DNA from: JAIEPW01 sp964471915
GTDB lineage: Bacteria > Acidobacteriota > Terriglobia > Bryobacterales > Bryobacteraceae
Direction of reading: 5' to 3'
NCBI GenBank assembly: GCA_964471915.1
Contig: CAYYID010000001.1
Span: 124,001-188,000 of the forward strand
Length of the DNA stretch: 64,000 bases
This document shows, one piece after another, positions 22,763 to 31,779 of this stretch. Positions within the stretch are counted from its first letter, which is position 1, and each line of letters begins with the position of its first letter. The notes beneath the pieces were generated by a model. That model saw only the letters and a program-made list of their open reading frames with translations, searched no databases and was not told where the DNA came from. The position numbers and the translations under genes are program-made.

Positions 22763-25186
22763 ATGCGCGACTTCCGGCTCGCCTTTCGCCAACTCATCGC
22801 CCGCCCGGGTTTCTCGCTCGTCGCGATCCTGTCGCTGGCGATCGGGATCGGCGCGAACTCCACGATGTTCAGCTTGACGGACGCGCTGGTGCTGCGGCCG
22901 CTGCCGGTGGAGGATCACGAGCGCGTCCTGCGTCTCTACAGCCTCACGCCGCGCCAGCAGGATGCCCGGATTTCCTATCCCGACTACCGGGACTTCGCCG
23001 CGCGGGTGACCACGTTCACCGGTCTGGCCGCCGGGAACTACGTACCGCTGGGCTTGAGCCGCGGTCCCGAAGCGCCGCCGGTGTCGAAGCTCGGCATGGC
23101 GGTTTCGCCGAACTACTTCGACGTGCTGGGCGTGCGGCCGGCGCTGGGGCGGGGATTTCGCGCGGATGAGGACCGGGAGCCGGTGGCGGTGCTGAGCCAC
23201 GCTCTATGGCAGTCGCACTTCCAGGGCGATCCGGCCGTGGTGGGGCGTATGGTGCGGATCAGCCAGGTGGACTTCACGATCATCGGGGTGGCGCCGGCGG
23301 CCTTCACGGGAATGGACCGCCTGATCCACGAGGAGTTGTATGTCACGCTCGGCATTCGCGAGCGCCTAGATCCGAACGGCGGCCGCAATCCCGAACTTCG
23401 CGATCGCCGCGCGCTGGCGGTGTTCGGCCGCCTGCGGCCGGACGTGAACCTCCCGCAGGCCCGGCAGGAGGTGAAGGCGATCGCGGCGGCGCTGGCCGCC
23501 GAGCATCCCAAGGAGAACACGGGCTGGTCCGCGGCAGCGGTGCCCTGCACGCAAGCGCGCCTGTTCGAGGATTCGGGCATGGGAGTATTCGCCACGATGG
23601 TGATGAGCGTGGCGGGGCTGGTGCTGCTGATCGCGTGCGCGAACGTCGCGAACCTGCTGCTCAGCCGGGGCCGCGCCCGGGCCCGCGAAATCGCCATCCG
23701 CATGTCGATCGGCGCGGGGCGCGCGCGCCTGCTGCGGCAACTGCTGACGGAGAGCCTGGTGCTGGCGCTGTGCGGCGGCGCGGCGGGAGTCGCCCTGGCG
23801 GCGGCGGGAGTCCGCCTGCTGGCCTCGATCCGGTTCCCGACCGACTACCCGATCATGGTGATCGCCAGCCTGGACTGGCGGGTGCTGGCATTTTCGCTGG
23901 GCGTGGCCGTGGCCTCCGGGCTGCTGTTCGGACTGGCGCCCGCCTGGCAGACGCTGAAGACCGATGTGCTGGCGACCTTGAAGTCCGGCGACGCGGCAGT
24001 GGCGAAAGCGGGCAGCCGGTTCCATCCGCGCAACGTGCTGGTGGTGGGCCAGATCGCCGTGGCGTTGTTGATGATGGTGCTGGGCGGACTGCTGGTGCGC
24101 GACTTCCAGAAGCTGCGGAGCTTTGACCCGGGTTTCCGGACGGACGGCGTGCTGGTGGCCTCGCTGGATCCCACCGTCGGGCGGCTGAACGAGGACGACG
24201 GGCGGCGTTTCCTGGAGCGGCTGGTGGAGCGAACCCGGGAGTTGCCCGGCGTAGCGGGCACGGCTCTGGCGGCGCACCTGCCGCTGGGGTTCACCTCAAC
24301 CTCGGCCACATTCACGGTGCCGGGCTACCAATTGCCCAAGGACCAGTCGAGCCTGACCGTAAACGACACGATCGTTTCGCCGGGTTACTTCGCGCTGATG
24401 CACATTCCGCTGCTGGAGGGGCGCGACTTCGCGGCGACGGATACGAAGTCCGCGCCGCGCGTGGTGATCGTGAACCAGGTGATGGCGGAGACGTTCTGGC
24501 CGGGACGGAGCGCCGTCGGGCAGCGGATCGAAGTCGCGGGCGAAATGTGGCAGGTGGCGGGCGTGGCGAAAACGTCGCGGTACCGGACGATCGAGGAGAC
24601 GCCGGCGCGGCACCTTTATTTCCCAATCGGCCAGCGTTACGCGGATCGGATGACGCTATTGGTAGACGCGCCGCGGGACCCGGGGTTGCTGGCGGCGCCG
24701 GTCCTGGCGCTGGTGCGGAGCCTCGCCCCCGGGGTCCCGGTGAGCGACGTGGATACGTTCCGGCACTTCTACGACGAGGGGGCGCTGCTGGGGAACCGGA
24801 TTACGGCGCGGATGGTGACGACGGTGGGGTCCCTGGGGCTGATTCTGGCCCTGGTGGGACTGTACGGCGTGATCGCGTACTCGGTGAGCCGGCGCACGAA
24901 GGAGATCGGGATCCGCATGGCGATCGGGGCGCGGCCGGAGGATGTCCGGAGCCTGGTGCTGCGCCAGGGGGCGTGGCTGACGGCGACCGGCGGGGCGCTG
25001 GGGCTGCTGCTGGCGGCGGGCGGGGCGCAACTGTTGCGCGGACAACTGGTCGGGGTGAGCCAGTTCGATCCGCTGGTGTTCGCCGCGGCTCCGGTGGCGC
25101 TGGCGGCGGTGTGCCTGCTGGCATGCTGGATCCCGGCGCGGCGGGCGGCGCGGATCGATCCGCTGGTGGCGTTGCGGCAGGATTGA
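22763..25186 (+). CDS. MacB/FtsX-like orphan permease (acidobacterial duplicated type)
   Basis: 807 residues. The opening R-Q-L-I-A-R-P-G-F-S-L-V-A-I-L-S-L-A-I-G-I-G-A-N is the signature of acidobacterial duplicated orphan permeases. Two MacB-like periplasmic core regions alternate with FtsX-type membrane domains (first TM near 20-40, membrane blocks near 285-400 and 690-800). The C-terminus A-R-I-D-P-L-V-A-L-R-Q-D is also typical. These proteins lack a linked ATPase. They probably transport or export a molecule, or transmit force across the envelope; the substrate is unknown. Unlike its neighbour it has no N-terminal prefix domain. Confidence 0.9.
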   Translation: MRDFRLAFRQLIARPGFSLVAILSLAIGIGANSTMFSLTDALVLRPLPVEDHERVLRLYSLTPRQQDARISYPDYRDFAARVTTFTGLAAGNYVPLGLSRGPEAPPVSKLGMAVSPNYFDVLGVRPALGRGFRADEDREPVAVLSHALWQSHFQGDPAVVGRMVRISQVDFTIIGVAPAAFTGMDRLIHEELYVTLGIRERLDPNGGRNPELRDRRALAVFGRLRPDVNLPQARQEVKAIAAALAAEHPKENTGWSAAAVPCTQARLFEDSGMGVFATMVMSVAGLVLLIACANVANLLLSRGRARAREIAIRMSIGAGRARLLRQLLTESLVLALCGGAAGVALAAAGVRLLASIRFPTDYPIMVIASLDWRVLAFSLGVAVASGLLFGLAPAWQTLKTDVLATLKSGDAAVAKAGSRFHPRNVLVVGQIAVALLMMVLGGLLVRDFQKLRSFDPGFRTDGVLVASLDPTVGRLNEDDGRRFLERLVERTRELPGVAGTALAAHLPLGFTSTSATFTVPGYQLPKDQSSLTVNDTIVSPGYFALMHIPLLEGRDFAATDTKSAPRVVIVNQVMAETFWPGRSAVGQRIEVAGEMWQVAGVAKTSRYRTIEETPARHLYFPIGQRYADRMTLLVDAPRDPGLLAAPVLALVRSLAPGVPVSDVDTFRHFYDEGALLGNRITARMVTTVGSLGLILALVGLYGVIAYSVSRRTKEIGIRMAIGARPEDVRSLVLRQGAWLTATGGALGLLLAAGGAQLLRGQLVGVSQFDPLVFAAAPVALAAVCLLACWIPARRAARIDPLVALRQD

Positions 25187-25234
25187 CCAGCCGCGCGATT
25201 TTCCTGGAACCCGGACGGCCGGATCTCCGTTGTG

Positions 25235-25283
25235 TGTATCGAACGGGGATATAACGGTGTTCGGTATATCGAAATCTGATATA
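25235..25283. promoter_or_regulatory. Twin inverted-repeat operators in front of padR
   Basis: Two copies of TRTATC-N7-GATATA: TGTATC (25235-25240)/GATATA (25248-25253) and TATATC (25265-25270)/GATATA (25278-25283, perfect palindrome). They start exactly 30 bp apart, about three helical turns, and the second ends 9 bp before the padR ATG. Position and symmetry fit dimeric PadR autoregulation. Confidence 0.65.
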
Positions 25284-25292
25284 GTTGACGGC

Positions 25293-25634
25293 ATGGACCT
25301 CGACCGGCTGCTGCCGCTGCCTTCCGCCGTGTTTCATATCCTCATCGCCCTGGCCGACGGGGACCGGCACGGCTACGCGATCATGCAGGACGTGGCCGAG
25401 CGGACGGGCGGCAAGCTGCGCCTGAGTCCCGGCACGCTCTACGGCTCCATCAAGAAGATGCTGGAGCAGGGCTGGATTGAAGAGGTGCGGGCGAAGTCCT
25501 CCGGCGACGACGACCGCCGCCGCTATTACCGGCTGACGAAACTCGGCCGCCGGATCGCGGAGGCGGAAGCCTCCCGGCTGGCCGATCTCCTGAAACAGGC
25601 GCGCGCCTATGGACTCGCTCCGCAAAAGAGTTAA
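25293..25634 (+). CDS. PadR-family transcriptional regulator
   Basis: 113 residues. Winged-helix core with G-D-R-H-G-Y-A-I-M-Q (about 25-34), L-S-P-G-T-L-Y-G-S-I-K-K-M (about 44-56) and R-R-Y-Y-R-L-T (about 75-81), the standard PadR signature, then a short C-terminal dimerisation helix. ATG at 25293 was chosen over an upstream ATG (25230) because the family motif begins right after it and the operators would otherwise lie in coding sequence. It overlaps the second permease gene by 26 bp, so it most likely controls that permease and itself. Confidence 0.9.
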   Translation: MDLDRLLPLPSAVFHILIALADGDRHGYAIMQDVAERTGGKLRLSPGTLYGSIKKMLEQGWIEEVRAKSSGDDDRRRYYRLTKLGRRIAEAEASRLADLLKQARAYGLAPQKS

Positions 25635-28257
25635 CCGCTACTACCGGAAGCTGCTGGGCCTGTATCCGGAGGACTTCGCCGCCGAATACGGGTCCGAAAT
25701 GCAAGCGCTGTTCCGCGAGCGCAGCCGGAGCGAGCCGCTGCCGCGCCTGCTGTGGGATACGACCGTCGATGCGCTGAAGACCGCCCCGAAGGAGCACTAC
25801 GACATGCTGATCAAGGATATCCGCTACGCGCTGCGCACGATGGCGCAGAACCCCGGGTTCACGCTGGTGGCGGTGCTCTCGCTGGCGTTGGGGATCGGGG
25901 CCAATTCGGCGATCTTTTCCCTGGCGGACGCGGTGTTGTTGCGGCCGATGACGGTGCCCCGCACCAGCGAAGTGGTGGTGATCCGCGGCGCCCGCTCCGG
26001 GACGTTCAACTTCGAGGGCGTGTCGCACCTTGACTACGTCGACCTCCGGGACCGCAACCGTTCCTTTCAGGGTCTGGCGGCGATGACGCTCGTGCCGTTC
26101 GGCTTCGCCGAGAAGCCGGACGTCACCCCGCAGATGAAGATGGGGCTGCTGGTGAGCGGCAACTTCTTCGAGACGCTGCAGATCCAGCCGGCGCTGGGGC
26201 GCGGGTTCCGCCCTGAAGAGGATCAAGTGCCGGGCCGCGACGCGGTGGTGGTGCTCAGCCACGACACCTGGAAGAACAGCTTTGGGCAGGCGGCGGATGT
26301 CATCGGCCGGCGTATCCGGCTGAACGGCGTGGAGTTCACCGTGATCGGCGTCGCGCCGGAGTCGTTTACGGGCGTCGATTCGCTGATCCGCCCGGCACTG
26401 TACGTGCCGGTCCACATGTCGCCGCGGCTGGCCGGCAACCCGGACCACAACCTGCTGGTGAAGCGCGACAATCGCGGCCTGGAACTGCGCGGGCGGTTGC
26501 GCCCCGAGGTGACGGCGGAAGCGGCCGAGGCGGACCTGAACTCCATCGGGCAAGGACTGGCCCAGCAGTATCCCGACACGAACCGGAACCACAAGTTCCT
26601 GGTGCGCAGCCAGTTGCGGGCGCGCGTGGAGCAGTCGCCGCCGGATGCGCAACTCGTGACCATGCTGATGCTGCTGGTGGCGCTGGTGCTGCTGATCGCG
26701 TGCGCGAACGTCGCCAGCCTGCTGCTGAGCCGGGCGCGCAGCCGCTCCCGGGAGATCGCGATCCGCCTGGCGGTGGGCGCGGGCCGCACGCGCCTGGTGC
26801 GCCAGTTGCTGACCGAGAGCCTGTTGCTCGCCGTCTTCGGCGGCGTTTTGGGGCTCGGTTTCGCCTGGCTGGCGCAGCGCTTCTTTGAGCAGATCCAGAT
26901 TCCGGCCGACATCCCGATCGTCATCCAGTTCCGGATGGACCAGCGCATGCTGCTGTTCAGCTTCGCCGCCGCGCTCGCCAGCGCCCTGATCTTCGGACTG
27001 ATCCCAGCGCTGCAGACGGTGCGCGCGGACCTCGTCCCGGCGCTGAAGGACACCGGCGCGGTTCCCGAAGGGCGCAAGCGGATGCTGGGACGCAACGCCC
27101 TGGTGGTCGTGCAAGTGGCGTTGTCCCTGGTGCTGCTGGTCAGCGCCGCCGTTCTGTACCGCGGTTTCGGCGCGTTGCTCGCCAAGAACCCCGGCTTCCG
27201 GACCTCAGGCCTGCTGATGATGGGCTTCGATCCGACCCTGGTGAAGTACACGCCCGCACAGGCGGCGGATTTCTACAAAGCACTACTGGAGCGCGCCCGG
27301 ACGGTTCCCGGCGTCCGGTCCGCCGCGCTGACGTACAGCATCCCGATGGGAAACGAAGGCGCCGCGCGCGACGTGGTGCCGGAAGGACATCAGTTTCCGC
27401 AAGGCCAGGACCGGGTTTCCGTCGGCATGAACACCGTGACCGACGGCTACTTCCAGACGATGGGCATGCCGGTCGTGCGCGGTCGCGCACTACTGCCCAC
27501 CGATACGCGCGATACACCCGTGGTGGCCGTGGTGAACGAGGCTTTCGCGAAGAAGTACTGGCCGGCGTCCGATGCGCTCGGCAAGCGCTTCCGGCTGAAC
27601 TCGCCCACCGGGCCGTGGGTGGAGATCGTCGGCGTGACGGTCACGTCGAAGTACTTCTGGATCGCGGAGCCGCCGCTGCCATTTTTCTACCTGTCCCTGA
27701 ATCAGGACTCGCGGCCGCGAATGCGCCTGCTGGCGGAGGCGGCGGGTGACCCGCTTTCGCTGGTGACGCCGCTGCGCGAGACCATCCGGTCGCTCGACGC
27801 CAACCAGCCGGTCTACGGGATCCGGAGCATGGACGAGTTCTATCAGCAACGCGCCGTAGCCACGCCCATGATGCTGGTGCAGATCGTCGGCGCGATGGGA
27901 TTGCTGGGCCTGGTGCTGGCCATGGTCGGCCTGTACGGGCTGGTCTCGTATTCCGTGAGCCGCCGGACACGCGAAATCGGCGTGCGGATGGCGATCGGGG
28001 CCGGACGCAGCGACGTGCTCAAGATGGTCCTCGGCCAGGGTCTGCGGCTCGGCCTGATCGGCGCGCTGATCGGCGCGGCGGTGAGCGCCGCGGTGGTGCG
28101 GGTGCTCGCGAACAGCATGGTGGGCACGGGTTCCGCCGAACCGGCGGTGCTGATCGTGACGCCGCTGCTGTTGCTGGGGGTGACCGCGCTGGCCACCCTG
28201 GCGCCGGCGCGCCGGGCGTCCCGGATCGATCCGATCCGCGCCGTGCGCCACGACTAA
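25609..28257 (+). CDS. MacB/FtsX-like orphan permease with N-terminal prefix domain
   Basis: 882 residues. The first ~65 residues (Y-Y-R-K-L-L-G-L-Y-P-E-D-F-A-A-E-Y-G) form the short helical prefix domain found only on PadR-linked acidobacterial permeases. The permease body follows, beginning R-Y-A-L-R-T-M-A-Q-N-P-G-F, with duplicated MacB core and FtsX membrane domains and the closing R-I-D-P-I-R-A-V-R-H-D. The start codon lies inside padR (26-bp overlap). No ATPase gene is adjacent, as usual for this family. Role in export or envelope signalling is inferred from the family. Confidence 0.9.
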   Translation: MDSLRKRVNRYYRKLLGLYPEDFAAEYGSEMQALFRERSRSEPLPRLLWDTTVDALKTAPKEHYDMLIKDIRYALRTMAQNPGFTLVAVLSLALGIGANSAIFSLADAVLLRPMTVPRTSEVVVIRGARSGTFNFEGVSHLDYVDLRDRNRSFQGLAAMTLVPFGFAEKPDVTPQMKMGLLVSGNFFETLQIQPALGRGFRPEEDQVPGRDAVVVLSHDTWKNSFGQAADVIGRRIRLNGVEFTVIGVAPESFTGVDSLIRPALYVPVHMSPRLAGNPDHNLLVKRDNRGLELRGRLRPEVTAEAAEADLNSIGQGLAQQYPDTNRNHKFLVRSQLRARVEQSPPDAQLVTMLMLLVALVLLIACANVASLLLSRARSRSREIAIRLAVGAGRTRLVRQLLTESLLLAVFGGVLGLGFAWLAQRFFEQIQIPADIPIVIQFRMDQRMLLFSFAAALASALIFGLIPALQTVRADLVPALKDTGAVPEGRKRMLGRNALVVVQVALSLVLLVSAAVLYRGFGALLAKNPGFRTSGLLMMGFDPTLVKYTPAQAADFYKALLERARTVPGVRSAALTYSIPMGNEGAARDVVPEGHQFPQGQDRVSVGMNTVTDGYFQTMGMPVVRGRALLPTDTRDTPVVAVVNEAFAKKYWPASDALGKRFRLNSPTGPWVEIVGVTVTSKYFWIAEPPLPFFYLSLNQDSRPRMRLLAEAAGDPLSLVTPLRETIRSLDANQPVYGIRSMDEFYQQRAVATPMMLVQIVGAMGLLGLVLAMVGLYGLVSYSVSRRTREIGVRMAIGAGRSDVLKMVLGQGLRLGLIGALIGAAVSAAVVRVLANSMVGTGSAEPAVLIVTPLLLLGVTALATLAPARRASRIDPIRAVRHD

Positions 28258-28298
28258 GCGGCGCGCGCGCGGGGCTGTGATAGCATTGTCCGCGATCT

Positions 28299-29612
28299 AT
28301 GAACACCCAACGGCTGGGCTTCTCGATCGCGGTGCTTTTCGCGATCAACATCATGAACTTCTACGATCGCAACGCACCTGGTGCGCTCGTGGAGCCCATG
28401 CGCCGCGAGTTCGGGCTGACGGACACCCAGGTGGGCCTGATGGGCAGCGCGTTCATCTGGATCTACGCCATCGTGGGCGTGCCGCTGGGCCGGATTGCCG
28501 ACACCTGGAGCCGCAAGAAGCTGCTGGCCGCCGGCATGACGTTGTGGAGCCTGCTGACCGCCATGGCGGGCATGGCCAGCAGCTACGGGTTTTTGCTGTT
28601 CACGCGGCTGGGCGTCGGCGTCGGCGAGGCGGTGTGCGCCCCGACGGCGACCAGTTGGATCGGCGACCTGTTCCCGGCCGATAAGCGCGCGCGGGCGCTG
28701 GCGTTCTTCATGCTGGGTGTCCCGGTGGGCGGCGCGTTGAGCTATTTCTTCTCGGGGCCGATCGCGGAGGCCTTCGGCTGGCGTCCCGCGATGGTGATCG
28801 CGGCGGTGCCGGCCCTGGTGCTGATCCCCGCGCTGTTCCTGCTGCCGGAGCCGCCGCGCGGCGCCTCCGAAAAGCGCAAAGTCGTCGAAAACGGACCGAA
28901 GGCATCGATGTGGAGCGTGCTGCGCATCCCCACCCTGTGGTGGATCATCGCGAGCGGCGCGCTGCTGAACTTCAACATGTACGCCATCGGGACCTTCCTG
29001 CCGGCGTTTCTGGGCCGGGTGCACGGGCTGGGACTTTCGGGCGCGAACATCGCCACGGGCGTCGCGTACCTGATCGGCGGCATCGCGGGCGGGTGGATTG
29101 CGGGGCGAATCGGCGACACTATCATCCATAAGCGCAAGGACGGCCGGATGCTGGCGTCGGCGATCATCGCGGCCACCGTGGCGCCGATGTCGTTCCTGGG
29201 TGTGATCCAGGGTCCCGGGCAACTGATCCTCGCGGTGGCGTTCCTCACCGTCGCGTACGGCGGGCTCAACACGTATTACGGGCTGGTCTATTCCTCGATC
29301 CAGGACATCGTGGCGCCCAGCCTGCGCGGTTCCACCATGGCGATCTATTTCATGGCGATGTACATGTGCGGGGCGTCCTTCGGGCCGCTGCTGACCGGCA
29401 AGCTGAGCGACATGGCGGCGCGACGCGCCATGGAAACGGCGGGCGCGGCGCAGATGACCGATGCCTTCCGGGCCATCGGGCTGCAGCAGGCCATGCTGGT
29501 GATCCCAGTGCTTTCGGTGCTGCTGGCGCTGGTGTTGTTCATCGCCTCCAAGACGATTCTGACCGACATGGCCAAACGCGAGGCCGCGGCGACCGCCGAA
29601 GCGGTAGCCTGA
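28299..29612 (+). CDS. Major facilitator superfamily transporter
   Basis: 437 residues with 12 predicted membrane segments. The MFS loop-2/3 motif G-R-I-A-D-T-W-S-R-K-K (about 65-75) and N-F-Y-D-R-N near the first helix resemble the spinster/GudP-like branch. The last helices end at about 425. It should be a proton-coupled transporter or exporter of small organic acids or sugars. It precedes the exported oxidoreductase by only 5 bp, suggesting that both handle the same compound. Confidence 0.9.
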   Translation: MNTQRLGFSIAVLFAINIMNFYDRNAPGALVEPMRREFGLTDTQVGLMGSAFIWIYAIVGVPLGRIADTWSRKKLLAAGMTLWSLLTAMAGMASSYGFLLFTRLGVGVGEAVCAPTATSWIGDLFPADKRARALAFFMLGVPVGGALSYFFSGPIAEAFGWRPAMVIAAVPALVLIPALFLLPEPPRGASEKRKVVENGPKASMWSVLRIPTLWWIIASGALLNFNMYAIGTFLPAFLGRVHGLGLSGANIATGVAYLIGGIAGGWIAGRIGDTIIHKRKDGRMLASAIIAATVAPMSFLGVIQGPGQLILAVAFLTVAYGGLNTYYGLVYSSIQDIVAPSLRGSTMAIYFMAMYMCGASFGPLLTGKLSDMAARRAMETAGAAQMTDAFRAIGLQQAMLVIPVLSVLLALVLFIASKTILTDMAKREAAATAEAVA

Positions 29613-29617
29613 GCAAT

Positions 29618-30910
29618 ATGGCACTCGACCGGCGGACCCTTCTGACCGCGGGAGCAGGCGCCCTGCTCGCGCAGAACGCGGCGGCGCAGAACCGGATGCG
29701 CTACGCGCTCATCGGCACCGGTGTCCGCGGGACCGGCCTGTGGGGCCGCGAGGTCGCGCAACGGTTCGGCGACCGCGTGGACTTCGTGGGGCTGTGCGAC
29801 ATCAATCCGCTGCGCGTCGAGGTCGCCAGGAAGCGCATCGGCGCGAACTGCCCCACTTTCACGGACTTCGACCGCATGTGCGACCAGGCGAAGCCCGACA
29901 CGCTGATGATCACGACGATGGACCGCACCCATGCGGGCTATATCGTCAAGGCGCTGGAGCGCGGGCTGCGCGTGATGACCGAAAAGCCGATGGTGGTCGA
30001 CGAGCAGCAGTGCCAGGCGGTGCTCGACGCCGAGAAGCGGACCGGGCGCAAGATCACCGTCACCTTCAACTACCGGTATTCGCCGAAGCACCAGAAGATC
30101 AAGGAACTGCTGCTTGCGGGCGCCATCGGGAAGGTCCTGTCGGTGGATTTCAACTGGTACCTCGATACCAGTCACGGCGCTTCGTACTTCCGGCGCTGGC
30201 ACCGGCTAAAGGCCAATAGCGGCTCCCTGTGGGTGCACAAAGCGACCCACCACTTCGACCTCATGAACTGGTGGCTGGGCGCCGACCCCGTCGAAGTGAC
30301 CGCGCACGGCGACCTCAAGTATTACGGCAAGGCCGGTCCGTTCCACGCCACGAATTGCCGCCCCTGCCCGCACAAGGGCGACTGCCGGCACTACTGGGAC
30401 ATCGCGAAGGATCCGCGGCTGGTGCAGTTGTACGTGGACTGCGAATCCGCCGACGGGTACCTGCGGGACGGCTGCGTGTTCAAGAACGACATCGACATCT
30501 ACGACACGATGGCGGCGCTGGTGCGCTACTCCAACGGCGTAACGATGAACTACTCGCTGAACGCGTTCCAGCCGATCGAGGGCTACCGCGTGGCGTTCAA
30601 CGGCGACAAGGGGCGGCTGGAGATCCGCGATTTCGACTCCCAGCCCTGGAAGCCCGAGGTGGAGACCGAGATCCACCTGATCCGCAATTTCGGCCAGCGG
30701 GAGATCATCCCGGAGCCGAAGGCGGAGGGCGATCACGGCGGCGGCGACGGCCGGCTGCTGGATCTCATCTTCCGGGGGACGCCGCTGCCCGGGTACATGC
30801 AACTGCCGGACTCCCGCGCCGGGGCGCTGTCCTGTCTTACCGGGATCGCCGCGCGGCGCAGCATCGAGCGCCAGGGCGCGGTGCGCATCGCCGATCTGGT
30901 GCGGCTGTAG
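29618..30910 (+). CDS. Tat-exported Gfo/Idh/MocA-type oxidoreductase
   Basis: 430 residues. Twin-arginine signal (D-R-R-T-L-L-T-A-G, residues 4-12) followed by an Ala-rich hydrophobic stretch. The Rossmann motif A-L-I-G-T-G-V-R-G-T-G is at about 29-39 and E-K-P-M-V-V near 122, typical of Gfo/Idh/MocA dehydrogenases acting on sugars or inositols with tightly bound NAD(P). A cysteine cluster C-R-P-C-P-H-K-G-D-C (about 247-256) with two more Cys ~30 residues on is a feature of a subset of this family and could bind a metal. Tat export fits cofactor loading in the cytoplasm. ATG at 29618; an earlier frame start lies in the MFS gene. Confidence 0.85.
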   Translation: MALDRRTLLTAGAGALLAQNAAAQNRMRYALIGTGVRGTGLWGREVAQRFGDRVDFVGLCDINPLRVEVARKRIGANCPTFTDFDRMCDQAKPDTLMITTMDRTHAGYIVKALERGLRVMTEKPMVVDEQQCQAVLDAEKRTGRKITVTFNYRYSPKHQKIKELLLAGAIGKVLSVDFNWYLDTSHGASYFRRWHRLKANSGSLWVHKATHHFDLMNWWLGADPVEVTAHGDLKYYGKAGPFHATNCRPCPHKGDCRHYWDIAKDPRLVQLYVDCESADGYLRDGCVFKNDIDIYDTMAALVRYSNGVTMNYSLNAFQPIEGYRVAFNGDKGRLEIRDFDSQPWKPEVETEIHLIRNFGQREIIPEPKAEGDHGGGDGRLLDLIFRGTPLPGYMQLPDSRAGALSCLTGIAARRSIERQGAVRIADLVRL

Positions 30911-30929
30911 CAGCTTCTATACTGAAAGC

Positions 30930-31760
30930 TTGGACCTCACCCTTTCCCCCGGCCTGACGTTCGGCGGCGGCGCGCCCTTCGCGCTGATCGCGGGACCGTG
31001 CGTCATCGAAAGCGAGGACCACGCCCGGTACCTCGCGGCCGAAATCCAAAAGATCGCGGGACCCTACGTTTTCAAAGCCTCTTTCGACAAGGCCAACCGG
31101 TCCAGCGTGAGCGCCTACCGCGGACCCGGGCTGGCCGAGGGCGTCCGGATCCTCAAGTCCATCCGCGCCACCGGACTTCCAGTCCTCACCGACATCCACG
31201 AACCCGCCCAGGCCGAAGCCGCCGCCGAGGCCGCCGACATCTTGCAGATCCCGGCGTTCCTGTGCCGCCAGACCGACCTGCTGCTCGCCGCCGGCCGCAC
31301 CGGCCGCATCGTGAACATCAAGAAGGGCCAGTTCGTTTCGCCGGCCGATATCCGGCACGCGGCGGAAAAAGTCGCCTCGACCGGCAACGCGAAGATCCTG
31401 TTGACCGAGCGGGGGTCCTCGTTCGGCTACAACAACCTGGTAGTGGACATGCGCGGGCTGCAGATCATGCGGCGGCACGGCCACCCGGTGGTGTTCGACG
31501 CCACCCACAGCGTGCAGTTGCCGGGAGCGGCGGGAACGGCGTCGGGCGGGCAGCCCGAGTTCATCGAGACTTTGGCGCGGGCGGCGGTGGCCACCGGGAT
31601 CGACGGGCTGTTCGTGGAGGTGCACGAAGCTCCGGAACGGGCCCTCTCGGATGGCGCTAACGCCTTGCGCCTGGACCACTTAGGGGAACTGCTGCGGCGC
31701 CTGCGGGCGATCGACGCCCTGGTAAAAGGGTTCCACGCTTCCGGTGGCGGCAACGTCTGA
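30930..31760 (+). CDS. kdsA: 3-deoxy-8-phosphooctulonate (KDO-8-P) synthase
   Basis: 276 residues. Signature segments I-A-G-P-C-V-I-E-S, K-A-S-F-D-K-A-N-R-S-S, T-D-I-H-E and K-K-G-Q-F are all present. The enzyme condenses phosphoenolpyruvate with arabinose 5-phosphate, the first committed step to KDO for lipopolysaccharide. Cys24 in A-G-P-C-V-I-E-S marks the metal-dependent class (Aquifex-type; E. coli has Asn). The start is TTG at 30930, 19 bp after the oxidoreductase; no ATG is available before the conserved core. No other LPS genes are nearby. Confidence 0.95.
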   Translation: MDLTLSPGLTFGGGAPFALIAGPCVIESEDHARYLAAEIQKIAGPYVFKASFDKANRSSVSAYRGPGLAEGVRILKSIRATGLPVLTDIHEPAQAEAAAEAADILQIPAFLCRQTDLLLAAGRTGRIVNIKKGQFVSPADIRHAAEKVASTGNAKILLTERGSSFGYNNLVVDMRGLQIMRRHGHPVVFDATHSVQLPGAAGTASGGQPEFIETLARAAVATGIDGLFVEVHEAPERALSDGANALRLDHLGELLRRLRAIDALVKGFHASGGGNV

Positions 31761-31779
31761 TGCTACGGGCAGGGTTATC

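Noticed and set aside
21044..23200. Very long minus-strand open frame (over 700 codons) across the TIGR03437 gene and permease
   Set aside because: It is a mirror of the plus-strand coding genes in GC-rich DNA: composition is Arg/His/Pro-rich with no family motifs.
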